From the NCBI GenBank assembly GCA_031769625.1, contig JAUIMM010000126.1, forward strand, positions 10,236,501-10,300,500: a stretch of 64,000 nucleotides of DNA, written 5' to 3'. Source of the stretch: Taudactylus pleione. Lineage: Eukaryota > Chordata > Amphibia > Anura > Myobatrachidae. Positions 55,432-64,000 of this stretch are shown piece by piece. The notes below the pieces were generated by a model. That model saw only the letters and a program-made list of their open reading frames with translations, was not told the DNA's origin and ran no database searches. The position numbers and the translations under genes were made by a program. Numbering within the stretch: the stretch's first letter is position 1; each line of letters begins with the position of its first letter.

Positions 55432-57137
55432 TCACACTGCACTACAAAAATGCCTGTGAGTGAGTAACCAGAAGCATACAGGCGCACCAGACTGGGTGCA
55501 TCTGTTCTCGGCAGCAGCTGCGATTTGGAGGTAGAGCCATGACAAGTGGCTGGAAAGGTTGCTTGTCATTGTGCAGTAGTATGAGGCACTGGGTAAGGCA
55601 GAATGGCCTTCTGGGCCATGTTTTGCCTTCCCCCTAAGCTAGGGAGTATGAAGGTGCCTATACAGAACTACTGGGTGCTACAGAGCTACTGGGAATTGCT
55701 TAAGAGCTACTGAGAACTGTTAAAGAGCCTTTGAGAGAGTATATAAGATATACTGGGAAGTTCTGGATATAATTGCTTTATTGAAAGTGGAACTGTGTTA
55801 ATTATGCATTATTGGAAATCCAAGATAGTAATCCCTGGGATCAGAAAGGAACAGCATTAAATGCTAAGATTATGTCTATTCCTTATTATGGATTACAAAT
55901 ACATGCATGCTATCATCAGTGACTGAGTACTCCAACAACAGAACTTTGTGTGCCATTTAGAATACAATACTGATCAGTAATAATCTGTGTTGCTATTACT
56001 GTATATCTATGTTTTGTAAAGGTTATTGTGTGTTTAAAGTATAGTATATTGAGCCAATCGAGAAAATGCTTTTTCCCTGGAGGTACTGCAGTAGTTCAGT
56101 TAAATAAAAATGTGTCAATAGCCAAAAGAGTTATTGTCCATTGTGTATTCACTATTGTATTGCAAACTATTGTGTTGACATTTCTAAATTCCTTATGTGA
56201 ATCAATTTCCTGTTAAATGTATGCTGATCCTTTTTTCATCAGACAATTACCACCCCGTACCCTACGTCCTCTTACCCCCCTTTAATAAATCTACTTGATT
56301 CTTTTATTTATCAAGGCTGTCATGTTTTGTCCTTTTAATGTTTTTACAGGGCTAGCCTCTCTGTTACAGTCTGAGGTGGGTAAAGCTCATGAAGTTGTGG
56401 CCAATGAAGAGTAAGATCCACTGGAGTTGCCATCTTAGCTGTAAGGTACCATCTACACCTAACTTATCTGCACCCACATCAACACCCGGGGTGCCACACT
56501 TGCGCTACACTAATCCTCCTTTCTCACACTGGAGGTGAGGTTGACAAAGTCTCTCCCCTGTGAGCGCTCATTAATAAGAACAGAGAGCCATGGGAGGGCA
56601 ACATGTTTAATAGCCCTGAAGAGTAGATTCTATTTGATACTGTTAAATTAAGGCTGATGGAAGTGGCTAAGGGAGATTCTTTTGTTTACATGTCATCTAA
56701 TAATAAATGACAAAGACTTTAATTCTTTTTATACATGTTTATGTTTTTTCATGTTCACTTTCTTGTTTCATTAAGTACTCTTAAAGCCCATAAAAGATTG
56801 TGCTATTGCCTTCCACTAATGTCATTAACATAACTTTCTTTTTATTTATTACCATGACAACAGTTTTCGACAAAAACATTTTCTTTTCATTCCACAAAAA
56901 CAAATCTTCACTAATGTTTCACATCACAATAGTGATGATAATTCATTACTAATGATTGATTATTTTATCCATTGTTACAAAGCTGTGCTGAAAAAGGGAA
57001 GTTTTCATTAATTGACTTGTGTATAACTTGTTTTCTTAGTTTTAATTGACACTATATAAAACTATTTACTTTGTGCTCTCTTTCATATATATATTTTTTT
57101 CCTGATCGACCATTTTATGCATGTATATGAAAAGGTG
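55432..57137. other. Intergenic stretch, nothing recognised
   Basis: AT-rich, with AATAAA words but no gene attached that I can see. Confidence 0.45.
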
Positions 57138-57453
57138 CCAGAGGGAGCAATTCAATTGTTTCTGTGTTCGGGCACCCATTAGTATTTTACGCACCTAAAA
57201 GCATCGGGTATAGCCATGCAAAGTGGCTAAAACTTTCTAAAGAAGTGGTTAGGACGCCCAAACCACCATTAGCATGCCCAAAACAATGGACTATGCATAC
57301 ATTTCTTCTCACATCTCAGGATGCTGCAAGAAGAAATGCGTCCCCCCAAGGCTTTAGGCGTCCAAACGGAGCAACAATTTAATTGCCCCATCAGATGCCT
57401 ATTTTTATAGATGCCCAGTGGGAGGCGTGCAAAACAATTGAATCACCCCCTTA
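57138..57453. mobile_element. MITE with GGGAGCAATTCAATTGTTT ends
   Basis: Left AGGGAGCAATTCAATTGTTT and right AAAACAATTGAATCACCCCC are inverted. About 316 bp. Inner words GGGCACCCATTAG and GATGCCCAGTGGG. Noncoding. Confidence 0.82.
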
Positions 57454-57689
57454 GAACATAATTATGGAAAACATATAGATGTGTACATTTTTACCGAGCT
57501 TTTTTTCATCATAAGACGCAAGATGCTTGGCGTGACGTAGATTCTCCACCATGGATAGCATGTCCAGTACTTTTTTCTGAATTGTGTATCTTATTTGCAT
57601 CGTTGCTGCAAACAAGGTCACTTACAGTTCACCAGGCACACTGAATTAGTAATTTTGTCACAATAGATGTGGTTTTCAGTCAATTTAGC

Positions 57690-58060
57690 ACGATGATACA
57701 TTGCATGAGGCATGGCATGGGTTACTCATGAGGCATGACAAGGGTTACTCATATGGGATGGAACTGCATCCTGTCAATTCAATTTGGAGACAGAACCAGT
57801 TTTGCCTCCTCCGGTCCACCTCAGCCTGGCGCCGCAGGGAGGCTCCATTTGCCATGCATCTCCTAAGATTTTGTTACCAGCAGACACCTGGCTCCTTCCC
57901 CACAGCACCAGCGGCAGCTGGAGGCTGGAGTTTACTCCTGAGCTCCGGATTCTGGCTCCTGCAGTGTGCACTATGGGAGAGATGTCATGATGTCTCTCCC
58001 ATAGTTCCAAAGAGTAGCCTGTCAGATGGCCACAGACGCAGGAGCTTAAGGTAAGTATTG
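57690..58060. repeat. GC-rich repeat remnant with a hairpin
   Basis: Two copies of GAGGCATGRCA...GGGTTACTCAT at 57708 and 57731, then GC-rich sequence with the stem ACTATGGGAGAGA/TCTCTCCCATAGT (57970-58003). Open frames here show no motif. Confidence 0.5.
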
Positions 58061-58074
58061 TTTTTTTTGTGTAA

Positions 58075-58850
58075 GTGGCATTACTATTGGGAGCATTACT
58101 ATTTGGGGCACTAGTACAGAGGGCATTACTATTGGGGGCATTACTATTGGGGGCACTACTACAGGGGGCACTACTACTGCGGGCATTACTATTGGGGCAC
58201 TACTATTGAGGGCACTACTACAGGGATAATTACTTTTGTAGAAATTACTATTGGGGGCACTACTACAGGGGCATTACTACAGGGACACTACTACAGGGGG
58301 CACTACTACAGGGGACATTACACTGGGGGCACCACTACTGGGGGCATTCATTAAGGGGAACCACTCCTAATGGAACTGCATGAGGGGCACTACCATGGTG
58401 GGCACTGCATAAGGGGCACTGCCACTGCTGGGAACACTGCATAAGGGGCACCACTCTTGGGGACACAGCATAAGAGGCACTACCATTACTGGGGGTATTG
58501 CATAAGGGGCACTACCACTGGGGACACTGCATAAGGCGCACTACCATTACTGGGGGCACTGCATAAGGGGCACTACTATTACTGGGGGCACTGCATAAGG
58601 GGCACCACTACAGTGGGCATTGCATAAGGGGCACTACTGCTGTGGGCATTGTATAAGGGGCACTACCACTGTTGGCATTATGTGTATTAGGAGCACTACT
58701 AGTGTGGCATTGTGTATAAGGGGCACTACTGTGGACATTGTGTAAAAGGGGCACTACTGTGTGTCATAACATGCATAAATAACACTACTATGTAGTGTAA
58801 TGTGAATCAGGGGCACTATGTGCACTGTAATGTAGATAAGATTGTGCTAC
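58075..58850. repeat. GGGGCACTAC minisatellite
   Basis: About 780 bp of imperfect units built from GGGGCACTACTA, GGGGGCATTACTATT and TGCATAAGGGGCACTACC, with period drifting from about 20 to about 40 bp. The plus strand is G-rich with many GGGG runs. Confidence 0.9.
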
Positions 58851-59127
58851 TGTGTGGTGTAATTTGAATTGGGAATACTATTGTGTGACCACGCCCCTTT
58901 ATTTTGTGACCACACCCCTTTTTTATTGTGTTCCTATGGCGTGCATTGTTCTTTTATTAAAAAAGCACGAGTGGGGCTGTGAGTTTCACCACTTCTCTAG
59001 GACCACTTTAAGCACTGCTCATATTAGATCTATGCCCTTTGCACATCAAATTGGGCTATTTGGTGAGATTTGAGGACATGTTTATGTGGGCAAATATGTA
59101 CAGGGCGTTTCTTAAATAACAACATTG
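58851..59127. other. Remnant of a dispersed repeat
   Basis: GTGTGACCACGCCCCTTT and GTGACCACACCCCTTTT in tandem (58884-58922), then GGGGCTGTGAG. A style common in frog repeats; class unknown. Confidence 0.45.
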
Positions 59128-59282
59128 AGCCTGATTTAGAGTAAGCAAATCCAATGGTTTACGTACAACTTTAACAGTTGGCAATCAGCAAATGCACAGG
59201 ATCTGCATGCGCAGACCCCAAAACATCAGAGATTTGCATTAACCATGGTGATAGCATACCTGTACATCACTGAATCAAGCCC
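59128..59282. mobile_element. Short MITE, GATTTAGAG variant end
   Basis: Left AGCCTGATTTAGAGTAAGC and right TCACTGAATCAAGCCC are inverted. Inner TTTACGTACA/TGTACATC-like words also pair. About 155 bp. Confidence 0.7.
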
Positions 59283-59304
59283 TTAGTGCATATGACATTG
59301 ACCT

Positions 59305-60399
59305 TATCGATTCCTACCTATCTATACCTTCTAACAATCGATTCCTGCCTATACCTTTTAAACAATATTCCTTTCTATACCTTCTAAAATTGTTGCTATT
59401 CAGCGTTATGAGTCACACAAGAAATAAATGCTTTCAGACTTTGATTGTGGTTCCAAAGCGCAAAAAGATATTATTCAATATAAAAACAGATGGTTACATG
59501 CTGTGATTTAAATACAATTAGCGCAAATAAATCAGACAGACCCAAGGTACAGTTGTTACATATGCACGCGCTCTGGGCCCAGATACTGGCATCAGCATTA
59601 GAAACCTCCATCAACAGCACAACAAGAAGACTATAGACTGGGGTTAGAGAGCGCACATATATACTCTTGCAGGGATAGGCAATACAATAGACAAGTTTGA
59701 CATGATCCCATTGGTTCTTCTTAAAGGTGCTTTTGTTAAAGGTTAGTTCATAGATCAATTCAAATACACACAAACAGCCTCCAACCGCCCCTTGTGTAAT
59801 TTTTCCCGATGCATGCTAATCAAAGCTGCTAAGATTACAGAGTACATTTTAAATGTTTTAACTCTCTATAGTCCATAGTTTGCAGATGCATGTGGCGATC
59901 TTCTCACCGTTGATACCGGAAATCTGTTGAGACACAGTGGATCAGTACAACACCAAACATGGTCTGCCTACCATGTACTAAACCTTAGATATCAAATAAT
60001 CTTTATTTCACAACATTAATAATTACTGAATAAACCTTGAATATTACACTTTAATACTAGGGAACCTTTTATGTAAGTGTGCAGTGTGTAAGTATTGGGG
60101 AATTGGGAAAAGACGCTAGTTAGCGCTGTGCAACTATGTGATTTGTGGAGTACACCTTGGAACGTGTTTTGCAGGGTTAATTATTTTATATGTTTTAGTG
60201 ACTGTCTGTATTTACATGGTGAGGACTTTTAAGTTCTATCCATTGCGTGGGAATCGCACGATGCTAAATAATAGCATTGCCGTATGTACTTATAATGGCC
60301 AGTTTCACTAAAATGGCGCTGGGCAGCCATTCACAAAATGGCATCGTGCAGATCTCATTTTAAACCGATCTTGTCTCAGCCAATGATCCGGCTTCTACA
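59305..60399 (-). repeat. ERV-C 3' LTR
   Basis: About 1095 bp. On the minus strand it begins TGTAGAAGCCGG after the same AAAGGGTGGAC tract as ERV-B. The outer end (59305-59400) is a threefold repeat of a ~30-bp CGATTCCTACCTATCTATACC unit. TATA-like GAGTATATATGTG lies near 59660. Related to the ERV-B LTRs mainly in the R/U5 part; U3 has diverged. Confidence 0.82.
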
Positions 60400-60415
60400 G
60401 TCCACCCTTTGATCG

Positions 60416-60719
60416 CAAACAACATGCTATCATACTCTGATTTTTAAAATTAATTTAGGCTTACATTATGACATATTATTCAATGTTATATTATGGGATG
60501 GCACAAGGTGGTTCTTAATCCATCAATAATGTGTCTCTAGGATGGGACATAAAACTACCCTTATACACACACTGCGGATCTTGGGAGATCATGGGAAAGA
60601 TGTGGGGATGCACCAATCCTATAAAGGAAGTCATGAGGGGGAATAGGGACTTACATTATTTGAGATGTTTTAAAATAACATTTTAATAACACATTTTATG
60701 CATGTCTACATATAATACA
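60416..60719 (-). other. ERV-C noncoding stretch before the polypurine tract
   Basis: No ORF; collinear with 7517-7819 of ERV-B. Confidence 0.65.
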
Positions 60720-61200
60720 TTATATGATGGTATTTCCTAGTTCAAGGTTGTAATGCAGTTCTACATTTACCTCAGTATTCATATTGTTACCACTGACCAC
60801 CATCATGATTTCATTCCTTTGATTCACCTTATCTTTACATTTTCCACACTTAAACACAGTAGGAATACACCTCACACATAAGCCAATTACTATGACAACA
60901 ACAAGTATGAAGATCAGGAGTTTACCTATGCTCGCAATCATTTCCTGGACCGATTCTCCTAGACCTGAGAACCATTTCACTGGGTTCAACCATGAAACCC
61001 ATTCCTCTAACTTCTCCTCTACTTCAGCCACTGAAGCATTATGGTTCTTTCGACATTCCCATTTTAGCTGCAGAATTTCATCCATCTTCCAGTCTATCAT
61101 CTCCTTGGGATCGCTGGTATCATTTGTAATGTAAGTGCAACACTTTACACCAAATTGGGTGGCCAAAGTCACTTAATACCCTCCAGTGACATAATAATTT
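60720..61200 (-). pseudogene. env: ERV-C envelope, TM subunit
   Basis: 150 codons open (60720-61172). KCCTYI (near 61135) marks the ectodomain Cys pair, with two N-glycosylation-like sites (NDTS, NHNAS), an amphipathic stretch, then a membrane span IFILVVVIVIGLCVRCI (about 60885-60935) and a cytoplasmic tail of about 45 residues. A TAA near 61175 separates it from the QHRLMLNYY stretch that precedes it. A fusion subunit in active viruses; here it cannot be made as part of one Env. Confidence 0.88.
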
Positions 61201-62580
61201 AACATTAATCTGTGTTGCACCAGTTCTTTCTTGTACACTTACAAATCCCTACCTGTATACCTGAATGTGTCATCATACATCTCGATGATATTATCTATTA
61301 ATTTAGCAAGATCTTGGATATATCTAAAATTTTGTGTACCCAGAGCAATCCTGGTGGGATCCAATGCTACCAAAACTTGAAAGCCAGTTGCTTCACTAAT
61401 TAACTGTGTGGCTTTATGCACATCACCAGGTATCATCTTTCTTTTGTCTCTGTGTTCATACTGTGTGTGAAGATACGGTGATGGTGTGTCTTTATGAATA
61501 CCAATCATTTCACCATGTGTGAGGGTCATAACTTTAGGAACTACTCTTCCCAAGTAACACAAACCTTTGGAACTCGGAGAGAGCCACTTATACGCTTTCC
61601 TTCCACATATAAAATATACATCATCGGGGACAACATAAGGAATAGTATGCATCATGATCATCAAACATATTTCCCTCACAAATGACCCTATCTCAGGTTC
61701 TCCCATCTGGCAAATACATGTTTCTGGTTGTATAACCTTATCACAGTACCCTTCTGGTATTCTGCCAACCATATCTTTAGTGTTACTCAGTGTATATTTA
61801 TACCGGAAGTGTCTTCCACCTGACCTAATTTTGCTTAACAGTTCATACTTCATAGGCTCACGGTCAGCTCTTTGTGAGAAGGTCATCGTCTGGTTTTTCC
61901 CAGTCACTTCCCAATTTCCTGGTTCATTGGAGTTGGTGATGTTTAAACATAAAAGGGTTTTATCTGCCTGGTACTGGTGGAGCTTAAAATGGGGTGGTTT
62001 GGTATTAAGAAATTTCTCGTCCAGTGTCTTCTCTTTTTGCAATTCTAAAATTTCAGAGATATTTAATGGGAATGGCACTAATCCTACATTATGCTGTCCT
62101 TGTGGCATGTGAGAGCACACCCAACAATCAGTTTGGTTCAAAATTTTGCCCACCATTGTGTGATAATCCTCTAAAGGATACCTACCCCAATACTGATTAT
62201 ACTTGGGTTGACACTGTTGGATTCATCTCTCATCAATTACAGACCCACAGGACTCACACATACAATAATCCTCAGATAATAGACCTTCACACTGTCTCCG
62301 TGTATCCGAAATAGCAGATCTCTTAACAATTACAGTACTAAGATTGGTCAAACACTCCCCTGATTGGCATAGCACTCCTCCTTTCGACTCCACTCCATCA
62401 ATACTGCCATCAGCTCCCATCTCCTCTATCGGTCCCCTGTCACAGAAACCAGAGATCCCCAAACAAACCAGGATGATGGAAACTCTGGAAGAGAATACAA
62501 AAAATAACACAGCAGACCACTCCATTGCCATAGCAAGGACCTGTAATTTTCTTTGGTTCAGATATCTCACTGCAACCTTT
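61201..62580 (-). pseudogene. env: ERV-C envelope, SU subunit
   Basis: The N-terminal piece (62223-62570) has a hydrophobic leader (SAVLFFVFSS...IILVCLGISG) and ends at a TGA that stands where ERV-A has a Cys codon (ERCIQQC). The main piece (61239-62156) holds DCWVCSHMP, the CxxC motif of SU, and many Cys residues shared with ERV-A. It ends at a TAA near 61239, about 65 bases before the second stop. At least three stops therefore divide env. No further start looks natural. Confidence 0.87.
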
Positions 62581-63440
62581 TAACCCTCCTGGAATAAGCT
62601 CGCGATTGACAGGTCCACGTTATCAGCCTTGTCTCCGCCTTGTTTCTCCACCGGTTGGTTGACCTTCTTGCAGTGAGTGGAATGGACCCAGGTATCTCTC
62701 TCGCCACCTTCAAAGATGTGGTATTTGTCAGCAACACCTGATATGGACCTTCCAACGATCAGTCAAACACAATTCTCCTGGTTTGACCGTATGACAATTC
62801 AGTTCTTCATTATTGGATGGCTGGCTAGCTATCACACCCTTGTGTATTAACCTGAACTGCTTCTGCATGTTAAGAACATACTTGGTAGTCAAATCATGTA
62901 GAGTGGCATGACTCTCTTCTGGGCCTAACATTAAGTTTGGGCAATGGCCAAACAAGATCTCATAAGGAGAGAGATTTACAGGAGGTTTAGGAGTTACCCT
63001 CATGCTGTGTAAGACTATGGGTAGCGCATCCACCCAAACCATTCCTGTCTCTGCGGTGACCTTTGACAACTTTCTCTTTATAGTGAAGTTAGTGCGTTCC
63101 ACTTTCCGCGAGGATTGGGGTCGATAAACACAATGCAACTTGGACTCTATCCCCATAAGTCGACACATCTCCTGAAACACCTGTCCTGTGAAATGTGTGC
63201 CCTGATCTGATTTGATAATATGTGGTATACCATATCTGGATACAAATTCTTGTACTATTTTCTTTGCTGTGAAACTAGCTGTACATGCTACTGCTGGAAA
63301 AGCTTCAACCCACCCAGAGAAAATATCACAAGTTACCAAAACATACATAAGTTCCTACAGGATGGAAGCTGTATGAAATCAATCTGTATTGCTTGGAAAG
63401 GTCCTCGTGTAGGCAGAATGTGCTTCACTGGGGTTGGGAC
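62581..63440 (-). pseudogene. pol: ERV-C integrase
   Basis: Open from 62728 to 63348. All three catalytic residues are present: VTCDIFSGWVEAF, IKSDQGTHFTG and KVERTN. The GPY/F-type region follows (EGPYQVLL, near 62735) but in another frame, after a break at about 62740-62755. Upstream, a frame change separates it from the zinc finger. Better preserved at the active site than ERV-A, but still not one frame. Confidence 0.88.
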
Positions 63441-63458
63441 CATTTTGCCTGGGTTTTT

Positions 63459-63903
63459 TCACAAACCGGTAAGGCACGACTGTACTCTCTTACCCGCATA
63501 TGAGGAGAACCCTGGAGCACACCAATATAATTTGACCGTCCTCACCATGCCCTCCTTTTCAACATGTGTAAGCCCATGGGCTGCCTCAGCCAAGCTAGGC
63601 AACAGTGATTTAGGTGCAACTGGCCTTCCCAATTTGTCTCTCCAAACTCCCAGGTCTTCAGTCTCACATCCCTTGGCCTTCCATGAGGAAACTTCCTTCT
63701 GTGAACAAGACTCATATAGACATGTTAATTTCTCATATGTGACAGGTTGGAACATATGCAATGACACAATTTGTTCTAACTGTGGGACCACATGTATTTG
63801 ATCAATGTGAGGTGCTTCCATAGCTGCTTTCTTTGCAGCGTCGTCTGCCTTTGCATTTCCCAAGGAAACTGGGTCTTGCTGACTAGTGTGTGCTTGACAT
63901 TTT
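63459..63903 (-). pseudogene. pol: ERV-C RNase H end and integrase zinc finger
   Basis: Contains the last RNase H motif (GNAKADDAAKK) and the HHCC finger (HGLTHVEKEGM...QSCLTGL). The last finger Cys is Gly here (CLTG where ERV-A has CLTC), and a stop follows at once. At about 63904 the RNase H sequence is interrupted by a hairpin insertion. Confidence 0.83.
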
Positions 63904-63990
63904 ATGAAACATCATGTCCCATCATGAAACAGAAAACCGCGCATTGCAGGTTTCCTGTTTCATGATGGGACTCAACCCGAAGCTTAAACA
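63904..63990. mobile_element. Small hairpin insertion in ERV-C RNase H
   Basis: CCCATCATGAAACAG at 63917 pairs with CTGTTTCATGATGGG (63953-63968) around a short GC-containing loop. An extra direct partial copy (GAAACATCATG) lies just before it. It sits in the RNase H frame compared with ERV-A near 2640. The right limit is uncertain at the window edge. Confidence 0.65.
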
Positions 63991-64000
63991 ACTAGTGTCT

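Larger units (their letters stand above)
59305..64000 (-). mobile_element. ERV-C: class I endogenous retrovirus, 3' part
   Basis: The minus strand gives the end of RNase H, integrase zinc finger and core, env SU and TM, polypurine tract and 3' LTR. The 5' part is beyond the window edge. Same family as ERV-A and ERV-B by env and pol. A hairpin insertion lies at about 63904-63990. Stops and frame changes show it is dead. Confidence 0.92.

Noticed and set aside
57701..58054. 117-codon plus-strand frame as a gene
   Set aside because: Overlapping frames are open on both strands in GC-rich repeat-like sequence with a hairpin; no domain seen.

Overview
The window looks like a gene-poor, transposon-dense stretch of a large vertebrate genome, most probably an anuran amphibian. 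That assignment is inference from the mixture of elements: class I endogenous retroviruses (ERVs), a Sushi-type chromodomain Gypsy, a Penelope-like element with a GIY-YIG domain, Tc1/mariner, large hAT elements with a BED finger, and many short foldback elements. I see no convincing host exon, rRNA, tRNA or CRISPR array. Every recognisable coding region belongs to a mobile element, and all but one are broken.

Layout. 1-3624 is the pol-env part of a minus-strand ERV (ERV-A), cut off by the window edge on the left and ending at a foldback element (3625-4028). 4029-20283 is a nest. A Penelope-like element with an inverted 5' part holds a Tc1/mariner copy (6466-19298) in its 3' untranslated region. 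The Tc1 copy holds a nearly full-length ERV (ERV-B, 6517-17953, minus strand, two LTRs). ERV-B in turn carries a 5'-truncated Gypsy (8320-12418), a foldback element (12738-13157) and an unidentified insert (13326-14149). 20284-26319 is a TG/TA microsatellite split by a first hAT copy (20385-26305) whose transposase is dead. 26320-47734 has no genes I can support; it holds MITE-like foldbacks, minisatellites, one solo LTR (43542-44304) with a perfect 5-bp duplication, and strings of hairpins. 47743-55423 is a second hAT copy with a perfect 8-bp duplication, an open 1037-codon transposase and a 21-unit tandem array between its TATA box and its start codon. 55432-59304 holds more foldbacks and a G-rich minisatellite. 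59305-64000 is the 3' part of a third ERV of the same family (ERV-C, minus strand), entering the window at RNase H.

The elements mostly act as parasites of one another. The order of insertion can be read from the nesting, and the two hAT copies differ mainly by exactly eleven 160-bp repeat units. The most unusual structures are: short elements built as chains of palindromes whose two arms change together between copies; the higher-order (five-unit) organisation of the leader array in the intact hAT; a twin-priming-like inversion in the Penelope element; and a foldback element sitting at the same reverse-transcriptase position in two ERV copies.
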